Assembly: GCA_024710005.1 (NCBI GenBank)
Contig: JANJVQ010000036.1
Coordinates: 248,001-312,000, forward strand
Source: Paludibacter sp.
Lineage (GTDB): Bacteria > Bacteroidota > Bacteroidia > Bacteroidales > Paludibacteraceae
Reading direction: 5' to 3'
Length of the DNA: 64,000 bases
A program made the translations under genes and the position numbers. Below are positions 10,801 through 18,086 of this stretch, piece by piece (positions within the stretch are counted from its first letter, which is position 1; the number at the start of each line of letters is the position of its first letter). The notes below the pieces were generated by a model, which saw only the letters and a list, made by a program, of their open reading frames with translations, did not search any database and was not told the DNA's origin.

Positions 10801-10919
10801 AACAAAAAAACTTAAGTGGTTCGGAAAGGAGTCTCAATGTAAAACATCTTCCCGCGGGAGTGTATATTGTAACGCTGTATGTTGAAGGACAGACTTTCAA
10901 TCAAAAATGTATTAAATAA
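7815..10919 (+). CDS. Multidomain metallophosphoesterase with T9SS sorting domain
   Basis: A 1034-residue secreted enzyme. After a signal peptide ending LSAQ comes the carboxypeptidase-regulatory-like N-domain (about 28-120) and the calcineurin-like catalytic domain with MADPQAQ, AGDLLWDAP, GNHDHDE, MHVPAY and SGHTHRMN, then the beta-rich C-domain to about 490. A jelly-roll follows (about 495-655). Then comes a fibronectin III domain that seems to be split: its first half (about 669-703) and second half (about 899-945) are separated by about 195 residues with a second jelly-roll character. The last 80 residues form a T9SS type A sorting domain (SDMSGRRLE, LPAGVYIVTLY). The first 480 residues are closely related to the next gene. 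Likely a cell-surface or secreted phosphodiesterase. Confidence 0.9.
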   Translation: MNLKKYVGVLLLVGGLYVSGLSAQVPTASFVITGRVSNPENAGIANVVVSDGYHVTTTDTDGHYSLNSNNLAKHVFISIPSDYKVPHEGNIPRFYKAIKGTTSNITVNFTLTKQEVDQYLVLTVMADPQAQIAVDMKRFTAEATPHIEWLKNTYSQDVTFIGMTAGDLLWDAPAMYPDYVKAFQKLSFPFYQVIGNHDHDEKTTGNDYVASHTYESYFGPTYYSFNRGDCHFVALDNIIYNTRSDYKEEITQQQLDWLQQDLSYVDKNKLIIVVMHVPAYRRGGSVGVTNLSKLINILNGYKVVFISGHTHRMNKTLINSDMVEYTLSPTMGNSWAGDINVDGCPNGYGVFEISGNKLVNHYYMSTNRSRDYQMRVYPVGSVNAFSNSVVANVWNYVPGWKVEVFENGVFKGSMNKTTGYDPVAYDYYIGSSKPTRKPSLEPATTPTLFYYTPLDSSAEIKVLVTDDFGNIFTEFLNKMPDKNYNRQVFFTESMGEGSTTSPYPSVLEWTGWHNSNITISTGDCPNQPDVRSTVVSATATSTYPECSGSNNVYFKAEEPGTERGFAINGIDASAFKNIQLSFGYSKTSSDVRSDLDVYYWNGTSWVQIFFLFNEIFQPSGWYRSPILSLPEDAAINALGLRFVKPASSTNSIRIDDVWLTGEPKISASPVVNDASEVTATGFTVSWDEYPNATQYLLDVSERENFAVADSTVLAAWTFPEIYAAGTVAGPNIFTANNKDKFISCSATGNDSNAIPYGAGDGSETNPYAISSTGWENGVYKKHFKIDVNTIGFSGLSLSSWQYSSANGPKNMKVQYRLNNTSAWIDVPQSDLVMPSAAYGPTSLLTDLALPTACDNQENVSIRWTMTSSLRTSGLSSYIVTGGGTSRISNIYIKGKAVDVVSGYQSVAVAGTSHRVAGLEDNKTYYYRLRATDGTYVSNTSEVKQVTTSATSVKSILNDQNVQIYYNSLTDCFEVKTDVCSNDITVKVSDMSGRRLEQKNLSGSERSLNVKHLPAGVYIVTLYVEGQTFNQKCIK

Positions 10920-10986
10920 AGCTATGCCTATCAGTTGGACATATAATCAGAAAAGAGTTTCATCGAAGAAAGGGTGTTCTATAACG

Positions 10987-12432
10987 ATGAGTACTATCAG
11001 ATACTTTACTTTGCTTATGTTTATAAGCGGAATGTTTACGAACATGTTGCATGCGCAAGTATCAGTAGTTTCATTTACCGTTACCGGGAAAGTCTCGACT
11101 CCTGAAAATGTTGGTATTGCCGATGTGGTGGTCAGCGATGGTTATTATGTTACAACGACCAATAATGATGGGAGATATACACTACAAAGCACAAGTTTAG
11201 CGAAACATATTTTTATTTCTGTTCCTGCCGATTGTGATATTCCTCACGAAGGTAATATTCCCCGGTTTTACAAATCAATAAAGGGGACAACTGCTGATAT
11301 TGTCGTTAATTTCACACTCACGAAGAAGGGAAAAGATCAAGCGTTGGTGTTTATTGTCATGGCCGACCCGCAGGCTCAGATACCTGCTGATATGAAACGT
11401 TTTACGACTGAGCCAATACCAGATATTGAAAAATTAAAAAGCAGTTACCCTGGCGATGTGGCGTTTATCGGGATGACAGCAGGCGATTTATTATGGGACG
11501 CTCCCAAGATGTATCCTGATTATGTGAAGGCTTTTGACCAACTGTCATTTCCATTTTACCAGGTAATCGGGAACCACGATTACGATGAAAAAATCAAAGG
11601 AAACGATTACGAGTCTTCGCATTATTTTGAGTCTTATTTCGGACCGACCTATTATTCCTTCAATCGTGGAGATTGTCATTTTATTGCGTTAGATAATATC
11701 ATATACAATACGCGTCCTGATTATAAAGAAGAAATTGCCAGAGAACAATTAGACTGGTTGCAACAAGATTTGAAATATGTTGATAAAAGTAAACTGGTAA
11801 TCATCAGCATGCATTCACCCGTATATCGAATGGATGGAAAAAAGATTTTAAATAATACCGCTGAATTGGTCAAAATTCTGAATGGCTACACAGTTTTAAT
11901 CATTTCAGGGCACACACACCGGATGAATAAAGCGGTTGTTGCAAAAGACATTGTAGATTATACCCTGAGTCCGACAATGGGAAATTCCTGGGCAGGTGAT
12001 TTTAATATTGATGGTTGTCCCAATGGATATGGTGTGTTTGAAATTAAAGGTAATCAGCTTGTCAGTCAATATTATAAATCGACAGGAAAACCAAAAGACT
12101 ATCAGATGAAAGTTTACCCTGTCGGTTCAGTGTCTGAGTTAAGCAAAAGTGTTGTTGCACATGTGTGGAATTATAGTGAAAATTGGAAAGTTGAGGTGTA
12201 TGAAGAAGGTATTTATAAAGGAAAAATGAAAAAAGCAACCGGCTTTGATCCTGATGCGTATAATTATTTTCTTGGTGAGCAAAAACCATCCAGAAAACCA
12301 AAGTTAGAACCGGTAAAGACTTCGAACTTGTTTTATTTCACCCCAACGGACAATAAATCAGAAGTTAAGGTTGTTGTTACAGACAGTTTTGGAAATAAAT
12401 ATATTGAATATATAAATCGTTTATCCGATTGA
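10987..12432 (+). CDS. Metallophosphoesterase, short paralogue of the preceding gene
   Basis: About 481 residues: signal peptide ending MLHAQ, regulatory-like N-domain, calcineurin-like catalytic domain (MADPQAQ, AGDLLWDAP, GNHDYDE, MHSPVY, SGHTHRMN) and beta-rich C-domain. It matches the first ~480 residues of the upstream protein almost position for position but lacks the jelly-roll, fibronectin and sorting domains, so it is probably periplasmic rather than T9SS-exported. The longest open frame begins at 10879, overlapping the previous gene, but that leader is not signal-like; the ATG at 10987 starts directly with a good signal peptide and was chosen. ATG 10924 is a weaker alternative. It arose by tandem duplication followed by loss or gain of the C-terminal half. 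Confidence 0.9.
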   Translation: MSTIRYFTLLMFISGMFTNMLHAQVSVVSFTVTGKVSTPENVGIADVVVSDGYYVTTTNNDGRYTLQSTSLAKHIFISVPADCDIPHEGNIPRFYKSIKGTTADIVVNFTLTKKGKDQALVFIVMADPQAQIPADMKRFTTEPIPDIEKLKSSYPGDVAFIGMTAGDLLWDAPKMYPDYVKAFDQLSFPFYQVIGNHDYDEKIKGNDYESSHYFESYFGPTYYSFNRGDCHFIALDNIIYNTRPDYKEEIAREQLDWLQQDLKYVDKSKLVIISMHSPVYRMDGKKILNNTAELVKILNGYTVLIISGHTHRMNKAVVAKDIVDYTLSPTMGNSWAGDFNIDGCPNGYGVFEIKGNQLVSQYYKSTGKPKDYQMKVYPVGSVSELSKSVVAHVWNYSENWKVEVYEEGIYKGKMKKATGFDPDAYNYFLGEQKPSRKPKLEPVKTSNLFYFTPTDNKSEVKVVVTDSFGNKYIEYINRLSD

Positions 12433-12490
12433 AACCAGAGAATAGTGTTCAGATTTATAAGCAGGAGTCATACAAGCAAATAGTTTTGAT

Positions 12491-12498
12491 TATATTTG
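12491..12498 (+). promoter_or_regulatory. Probable -7 element (TATATTTG) for the glycerol-3-phosphate dehydrogenase gene
   Basis: TATATTTG matches the Bacteroidota -7 consensus TAnnTTTG and lies 47 bases before the start codon. No clear TTTG was found about 20 bases upstream, so the -33 element is weak. It suggests this gene is transcribed separately from the phosphoesterase operon. Confidence 0.5.
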
Positions 12499-12545
12499 CT
12501 TATTGAATAAATCTTATTATAAATCTATAATTATCAGACATTAAC

Positions 12546-14117
12546 ATGCAACGGGAAAAATTAATCAAACAAATTGCCGATAATAACAAGGTTTGGGACA
12601 TGATTGTTATCGGTGGAGGTGCAACAGGACTGGGTGTGACTCTTGATGGAGCACTTCGGGGATATAGTGTTGCCATGTTCGAACAACACGATTTTGCCAA
12701 GTATACGTCCAGTAGCAGTACGAAACTGGTACATGGAGGTGTCAGGTACTTAAAACGCGGCGATGTAGCACTTGTTCGGGAAGCATCAGTTGAAAGAGGC
12801 CGTCTGCGTCGCAATGCTCCTCATCTGGTTAGGAATCTGCCTTTTGTGATACCCAATTATACCCGTTTTGAAGTTTTCTTGTACACCATTGGACTGAAGC
12901 TATACGACATCATTTCCTGGGGAAAATTAAGATTGGGCCATTCGGCTCCAATCTCGACAAGATTGGTCACTAAATATATACCAACCATTAAACAGGAAGG
13001 ATTACGGGGAGGTGTTGTGTACCATGATGGTCAGTTCGACGACTCGCGCCTGGCGGTAAACCTGGCTCAGTCTTGCATTGAGCATGATGCATGTCCGGTG
13101 AATTATATGCGTGTAATTGGTCTTTTACATGACAAGAAAGGGCTGGTTTCGGGTGTTGAAGTAAAAGATTTGGAAACGGATAAAGTTTACCGTGTAAACT
13201 CAAAATGTGTATTCAATGCTACCGGTGTTTCGGTTGACAGCATAATTTCAATGGATGTGCCTACGAAACGTAAAATTGTACAACCGAGTCAGGGTGTACA
13301 CCTGGTATTGGATAGCAGGTTCCTGCCGGGTAAACGTGCCTTGTTAATCCCTGATATTGCTGAGGGTCGTATGTTGTTTGCTGTGCCGTGGCACGAGAAG
13401 ATCGTCGTTGGGATTTCAGATGTTGCCAGCGATATATATGATATGGAGCCTGTACCGTTGAATGAAGAAATTGATTTTATACTGGAAACAGCAGGCAAAT
13501 ACCTGACGATAAAACCGGAACGTAAGGATATTTTATCCATGTTTGCCAGTCAGCGACCCATAGCAGCACCCATCAAAGAAGGAGAGACGGCCAAAGAGAT
13601 TTCGCGTAGTCACAGGGTTGTGGTGTCAAAAAACAACCTTATTACTGTTACAGGTGGCCGGTGGACTACCTACCGTCGCATCGCTGAGGATACGGTGAAT
13701 AAAGCTATCAAAATGAATCTGTTGCCAAAACGGGTGTGTAAATCAAGACTTTTCAGGATACATGGCTATAAACTGAATCCCAACATGTCGAGTCACCTCT
13801 ATGTGTACGGATCAGATATGCCTGCCATAAAAAAAATGATTGATAATGAATCTATGATGGCTGCACTGATACATCCGGATTACAAATACACCGTTGCCGA
13901 AATCATATGGGCTGCGAGAAAAGAAATGGCTAGAACCGTCGAGGATGTCCTTTGCCGCCGTATGAGATTATTGGTTACCGACGCCCGGGCTGCCATAGAA
14001 GCCGCACCTGTGGTTGCACAGATTATGGCTGACGAGTTCGGCTATAATCAGGACTGGATCGACAATCAGATAGAAACATTTAATCGCATAGCACAGAAAT
14101 ATCTTCCAGTAATGTGA
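12546..14117 (+). CDS. glpD: Glycerol-3-phosphate dehydrogenase, FAD-dependent
   Basis: A 523-residue cytoplasmic or membrane-associated flavoprotein oxidising sn-glycerol 3-phosphate to dihydroxyacetone phosphate with electrons to quinone. The N-terminus has the Rossmann dinucleotide motif VIGGGATGLG (from about residue 21), then the GlpD signature TSSSSTKLVHGGVRYL. Downstream motifs YHDGQFDDSRLA, FNATGVSVD and VTGGRWTTYRRIAEDTV, and the C-terminal helical domain (about 400-523), agree with the GlpA/GlpD family at full length. It stands alone among genes for exported proteins, between phosphoesterases and a T9SS protein. That position fits a role in catabolising glycerol 3-phosphate released by the neighbouring enzymes, which is inference. 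Confidence 0.95.
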   Translation: MQREKLIKQIADNNKVWDMIVIGGGATGLGVTLDGALRGYSVAMFEQHDFAKYTSSSSTKLVHGGVRYLKRGDVALVREASVERGRLRRNAPHLVRNLPFVIPNYTRFEVFLYTIGLKLYDIISWGKLRLGHSAPISTRLVTKYIPTIKQEGLRGGVVYHDGQFDDSRLAVNLAQSCIEHDACPVNYMRVIGLLHDKKGLVSGVEVKDLETDKVYRVNSKCVFNATGVSVDSIISMDVPTKRKIVQPSQGVHLVLDSRFLPGKRALLIPDIAEGRMLFAVPWHEKIVVGISDVASDIYDMEPVPLNEEIDFILETAGKYLTIKPERKDILSMFASQRPIAAPIKEGETAKEISRSHRVVVSKNNLITVTGGRWTTYRRIAEDTVNKAIKMNLLPKRVCKSRLFRIHGYKLNPNMSSHLYVYGSDMPAIKKMIDNESMMAALIHPDYKYTVAEIIWAARKEMARTVEDVLCRRMRLLVTDARAAIEAAPVVAQIMADEFGYNQDWIDNQIETFNRIAQKYLPVM

Positions 14118-14154
14118 GAGTATTATAATTATTAACAGTTAAAATTTTATTATT

Positions 14155-15939
14155 ATGAAACACTTTTTGCTTTTTTCATTTATGGCTATCTGTAGCCTGA
14201 CAATTACCCAAGCACAGGTATTTATGACCGAACTGGCAGATCCGTTGGATGCCACCGGAGCACGTTATGTCGAATTGTTCAATGCAGGTGATACTGAGGT
14301 TAACCTGGCAGATCCTGAGGCGAAGTATGGTTTCCTTCGTTACACGAATGGAGGGACAACACCTCAGCAGACAATTTATTATTTAACAGGAACCATCCAG
14401 TCAAAGGGATTTTATGTAGTAACCAAGGATGCTGCAACTTTTACTGCAAAATATGGTGTTGCTCCCAATCAGGAGATTGCAACCACTTCCAGCCCTATTG
14501 ATAACAATGGAGATGACCAAACATTGCTGGTTGTTGTCACTGAAAGTGATACAATTACAATTGACATTTTTGGTGTTCCCGGTGAAGACGGAACAGGTAC
14601 CTGCCATGGCTTTGAAGATGGCAGAGCTGAAAGAATTGCAAGCATCACAAGCGGAAACGGGGGCACCTGGTCGTCGGCTAATTGGAACGTGTGGGGTGTA
14701 GCAGCTGCAACAGGCTGCACCAGTCATGTTACGCAGAGCGTTAGCACGACAGATGGTTTATTCGATCCAGGCGTATGGATTGGTTACACACCGTCTAATA
14801 CGATTGTTACATTTGAATCCACATCATCTAAAATTAACGAAAATGGCGTTTCTGTTGATGTTTGTGTAACCATCGAAAATCCAAGTCCTGGCGTTGCCAC
14901 AACGGTTGACGTGGTAATAAAAGATACAACGCTGGTTAATTCACTTCAGGCAGTTAATGGAGTTGATTATGCAAGCATTACCTCGCCTTACAAACTTACA
15001 TTCCCGGCTGGCAGTTCAGCAAAACAATGTGTCACTTTTACCATTATTGATGATACTCAAACAGAAATACCGGAAACCATCGTGTTGGAGTTAACCAATG
15101 TTGCTGGTGGAGCATCCGCTACAATTGGCACCAGGTCATCACATGTCGTGGAAATAGCTGATAATGATCTTGTTTGCCCGGGAGTTGGCGCCCTGATTAT
15201 ATCGGAAGTAATGCAAAACTCAAAAACCGTGAATGACCCTCCCGGAGAGTGGTTTGAAATATACAATACCACTGATGCCGACATCGACTTGTTTGGTGTC
15301 AAATTCAGAGATGATGTTACCTTATCTGAGTTTTTTATTGTTGACCGCTCGCTAATAATAAAGGCCAAAGATTATGCGGTCTTTGCATATAACGGTGATC
15401 CCGCGACAAACGGAGGAGTGATTGCCGATTATGGATATCCTACCGCAGCAAATTACACATTGGCTAATTCTACCGACGGGATTGTTATAGAATGCAATGG
15501 TGTTATTATTGATTCTATTAGATGGGACGATGGGGCAACTTTTCCGGATCCTGATGGAGCAAGTATGTATCTGCTTTACGATAAATATAACTCAGTAGAT
15601 AACGATAATGGCGCCAATTGGGCTGTGTCGACTACTCCGTACGGTGATGGCGATTTTGGCACACCGGGTACCGGAGATACAGGCTCATCTGTTAATATAA
15701 ACAAGGATGTATCATCATGTAAAATATATCCGAATCCTGCATCAGACTTTATCAGCATAAGTTCTGAAATCAGCATTAGTAGAATCGATATTTACAGTTA
15801 TTCGGGAGCGCTGATTAAACAACTGAATGTTTCAGGCAATAAAGCTGTTATAAATATCAGCGATTTGAATGCAGGAATTTATTTCGTTCAGGTAAAAGAC
15901 GCGTTAGGCGCTAAGATGGAAAGAATCGTGAAGCAATAA
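14155..15939 (+). CDS. Lamin-tail / Calx-beta domain protein with T9SS sorting domain
   Basis: A 594-residue secreted protein. After a signal peptide ending TQAQ come a lamin-tail-type domain (about 22-150; VFMTELADP, RYVELFNAG), a Calx-beta domain (about 215-340; EIPETIVLELTNV closing HVVEIADND), a second lamin-tail domain (about 345-505; LIISEVMQ, GEWFEIYNTT), and a T9SS type A sorting domain (about 515-594; CKIYPNPASD, LNAGIYFVQV). Lamin-tail domains occur in secreted Bacteroidota proteins, often near extracellular nucleases and phosphatases. No enzymatic motif was seen, so it may be an adhesin or scaffold. It follows the glycerol-3-phosphate dehydrogenase gene by 37 bases and is closed by a hairpin. 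Confidence 0.85.
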   Translation: MKHFLLFSFMAICSLTITQAQVFMTELADPLDATGARYVELFNAGDTEVNLADPEAKYGFLRYTNGGTTPQQTIYYLTGTIQSKGFYVVTKDAATFTAKYGVAPNQEIATTSSPIDNNGDDQTLLVVVTESDTITIDIFGVPGEDGTGTCHGFEDGRAERIASITSGNGGTWSSANWNVWGVAAATGCTSHVTQSVSTTDGLFDPGVWIGYTPSNTIVTFESTSSKINENGVSVDVCVTIENPSPGVATTVDVVIKDTTLVNSLQAVNGVDYASITSPYKLTFPAGSSAKQCVTFTIIDDTQTEIPETIVLELTNVAGGASATIGTRSSHVVEIADNDLVCPGVGALIISEVMQNSKTVNDPPGEWFEIYNTTDADIDLFGVKFRDDVTLSEFFIVDRSLIIKAKDYAVFAYNGDPATNGGVIADYGYPTAANYTLANSTDGIVIECNGVIIDSIRWDDGATFPDPDGASMYLLYDKYNSVDNDNGANWAVSTTPYGDGDFGTPGTGDTGSSVNINKDVSSCKIYPNPASDFISISSEISISRIDIYSYSGALIKQLNVSGNKAVINISDLNAGIYFVQVKDALGAKMERIVKQ

Positions 15940-15969
15940 ATTTTTTTCTTCGTTTTAATTGAAGATATA

Positions 15970-16018
15970 ATACTCACCTCTCGTGCAATTCAAAGCCAGG
16001 GGTGAGTATCTTTATTGT
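15970..16018 (+). terminator. Hairpin terminator after the lamin-tail gene
   Basis: A nine-base perfect inverted repeat ATACTCACC (15970-15978) and GGTGAGTAT (16001-16009), with a 22-base loop, is followed by CTTTATTGTATT. It lies 30 bases after the stop codon. Confidence 0.65.
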
Positions 16019-16070
16019 ATTACCTTCCAATGAATTCAATATAACAATTCCTATTTTCGAATAACTTTTT

Positions 16071-16078
16071 TACTTTTG
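16071..16078 (+). promoter_or_regulatory. Probable -7 element (TACTTTTG) for the ECF sigma gene
   Basis: TACTTTTG fits the TAnnTTTG consensus of the Bacteroidota primary sigma factor. A -33 TTTG at the correct distance is not clear. Transcription would begin near 16085, giving a leader of about 70 bases. The element lies inside the 5' arm of an inverted repeat listed separately. Confidence 0.5.
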
Positions 16079-16135
16079 CAGGATGAAGTGACTTGAAGGA
16101 ATAACCTTGTATCATAAATCATCCTGCATTTTTAT
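16077..16135 (+). terminator. Inverted repeat with T-run overlapping the sigma promoter
   Basis: TGCAGGATGA (16077-16086) pairs perfectly with TCATCCTGCA (16119-16128), followed by TTTTTATT. The loop of 32 bases contains a small inner stem (AAGG/CCTT). Because the 5' arm overlaps the -7 element, only transcripts entering from upstream can form the stem; RNA started at the local promoter would lack most of the first arm. Confidence 0.45.
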
Positions 16136-16156
16136 TGTCCGGAAATAAGAGACAGC

Positions 16157-16723
16157 ATGGACTTGGAGCAAAATTTACTAATAGAACTGAAACGTGGAAA
16201 CAAAGAAGCTTTCACGATTTTATTCCGAAAATACTATAAAGACTTAGTATTGTTCGGGGGCAGTATTTTGCGTGACAGGGTGAAATGTGAAGATATCGTG
16301 CAAAATATCTTTCTGAAATTATGGACAGAAAGAGAGAATATCGAGATTGAAAAATCACTGAAATCATTTCTGATCCGTTCGGTTCAAAACAGCTGCCTGG
16401 ATGAGCTGAGACACAAACAAGTCGTTCGCGATCATGAGCTTTATGTAGAGGCATTTAATTATTTTGATTGTCTGGATACTGAAAATTATGTATTATATAG
16501 TGAACTGCAGGATAAATTAAATACTGCTCTTGAAAAAATTCCGGAAACATACAGGGATGCATTTCAGATGAATCGTTTCGAAGGATTAAAATACAAAGAA
16601 ATTGCTGAAAGGTTACAGGTGTCGGAAAGAACGGTCGAGGTTCGCATCAGCAAAGCAATTAGTATGCTTCGTTCTTACCTTAAAGAGTATTTATTGATTG
16701 TGTTGGCAATAATAAATTCATAA
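16157..16723 (+). CDS. ECF RNA polymerase sigma factor (SusC/D-associated type)
   Basis: A 188-residue cytoplasmic sigma-70 family factor with region 2 (about 22-90; DLVLFGGSILRD, CEDIVQNIFLKLW) and region 4 (about 120-175; IPETYRDAFQMNRFEG, YKEIAERLQVSERTVE). It is of the Bacteroidota extracytoplasmic-function type in which an inner-membrane FecR-like anti-sigma receives a signal from the N-terminal STN domain of a SusC receptor. Exactly that set follows: fecR 64 bases downstream and a SusC with an STN domain beyond. It most likely activates the locus from 18,087 to about 37,600, and possibly the upstream phosphoesterase operon. Confidence 0.95.
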   Translation: MDLEQNLLIELKRGNKEAFTILFRKYYKDLVLFGGSILRDRVKCEDIVQNIFLKLWTERENIEIEKSLKSFLIRSVQNSCLDELRHKQVVRDHELYVEAFNYFDCLDTENYVLYSELQDKLNTALEKIPETYRDAFQMNRFEGLKYKEIAERLQVSERTVEVRISKAISMLRSYLKEYLLIVLAIINS

Positions 16724-16787
16724 AATATGTAATAATAATGTGGAAATATAATCATAAAACGTCGTAACTGTAGCAAGGTATAAAAAG

Positions 16788-17819
16788 ATGCAAAATAATA
16801 AAATAGACATATTAATAGCCCGATTACTTTCGAACAACATTACCGTTGAGGAAAGGAAGGTCTTGGATGACTGGTTGTCTGAAAGTCAGGATAACAAGAA
16901 GCATCTCGGTCGAATGATTAACCTGTGGCAATCGTCCAGTCCGTCATTTAATCCAGAAGAAATTAATGCTGAGCATGCGATTCATAATGTGCATCAAAAG
17001 ATAGCAGAAAATGAACGGTTGTCGCCGAAAAAATCATTGAAGATATTAGTTTGGTGGCAAAGAATTGCAGCTGTGCTGTTTATACCTGTTATGGTATTAA
17101 TGGGTTATCTGCTTAGCAGAGATACAGATTTTAACCCTCAAACAGCTTATCAGGAAGTGTTTTCTCCTTATGGTGTTCGTTCGAAAATCAGTTTGCCAGA
17201 CGGTTCCTCCGTGTGGCTGAATTCAGGTAGTAAATTGAAATATCCGATCGAATTTAAAAGCGGGTCACGTAATGTTTCTTTGACCGGAGAGGCTTTTTTT
17301 GAAGTCAGATCAGACAAAAAAAATCCGTTTGTTGTGCATACGGAACAAATGAAAGTGGAAGCAACCGGGACCGCTTTCAATGTTGAGGCATACGAAACGG
17401 ATACCATTGTAGCTGTAACGCTTGTGCATGGCAAGGTTGATGTAGATATCAACGGTAGAAGAAAGCTGGATATGCAACCCAGTCAACGGATTTGCTTTAA
17501 TAATCAGTCGAATAAATATAAACTGTCCACGGTCGATACCTACAAATGGATAGCGTGGAAGGACGGAGTGCTTGCCTTCAGAGATGACAGGCTTGATTAT
17601 GTTTTCAAGAAAATCGGATTGATGTATAATGTCGAGATTTCGGTAAAAGATGTTGATATCGCTTCTCAATTATACCGTGCCACATTCGAGGGAGAATCGC
17701 TGGATGAAATTTTAAATCTGCTCAAACTTTCTGCGCCAATAAGATATGAGCACTCCAAAAGGGTAAGATCCGGTTCTGGAGCTTTCAGCAAAGAAAAAAT
17801 TGAAGTTTACAAAAGGTAG
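16788..17819 (+). CDS. FecR-family anti-sigma regulator
   Basis: A 343-residue inner-membrane regulator. The cytoplasmic N-domain (about 1-85) would hold the sigma factor; a single membrane segment lies at about 88-110 (IAAVLFIPVMVLMGYLL). The periplasmic FecR domain (about 125-225) has YGVRSKISLPDGSSVWLNSG and the FFEVRSDKKNPFVV element. A DUF4974-like C-terminal domain (about 255-325; AFRDDRLDYVFKKIGLMY) would contact the STN domain of the SusC receptor. Together with the upstream sigma gene and the downstream STN-SusC this is a complete trans-envelope signalling set. A strong terminator follows the gene. Confidence 0.95.
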   Translation: MQNNKIDILIARLLSNNITVEERKVLDDWLSESQDNKKHLGRMINLWQSSSPSFNPEEINAEHAIHNVHQKIAENERLSPKKSLKILVWWQRIAAVLFIPVMVLMGYLLSRDTDFNPQTAYQEVFSPYGVRSKISLPDGSSVWLNSGSKLKYPIEFKSGSRNVSLTGEAFFEVRSDKKNPFVVHTEQMKVEATGTAFNVEAYETDTIVAVTLVHGKVDVDINGRRKLDMQPSQRICFNNQSNKYKLSTVDTYKWIAWKDGVLAFRDDRLDYVFKKIGLMYNVEISVKDVDIASQLYRATFEGESLDEILNLLKLSAPIRYEHSKRVRSGSGAFSKEKIEVYKR

Positions 17820-17840
17820 ATCTTTTTTGTATTAAACGAT

Positions 17841-17889
17841 AAAAAATCCACACAGGTAAATATTTTTAATTTACCTATGTGGTTTTTTA
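17841..17889 (+). terminator. Strong intrinsic terminator after fecR
   Basis: The stem CCACACAGGTAAAT pairs with ATTTACCTATGTGG (one mismatch), flanked by A6 on the left and T6 on the right, giving a symmetrical hairpin that can act in both directions. It separates the sigma/fecR transcript from the SusC operon. Confidence 0.9.
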
Positions 17890-18086
17890 TTGCTCATACG
17901 TCATAATCAAAGAGGGATAAGAATCCGCATCTATTCGTGTTTTTATTATGTAAAAAATTCTAATACAAATCATTCAAAATATCATGGAAGAAACATTTAT
18001 TTAGAACCCATTCTGCATTTTTCTGATCAACAGAAACATTAAAACAACATCAATCAACCTTATTTTTAATTAATTCAATAATCATT
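17890..18086. other. Leader region of the second SusCD operon
   Basis: About 200 AT-rich bases between the fecR terminator and susC. No TAnnTTTG element was seen in the plus orientation, which fits transcription by the neighbouring ECF sigma factor rather than the primary one. No repeat or small gene was found. Confidence 0.4.

Noticed and set aside
10879-10986. N-terminal extension of the second phosphoesterase overlapping the first.
   Set aside because: The leader is not signal-like; the ATG at 10987 starts a typical signal peptide.
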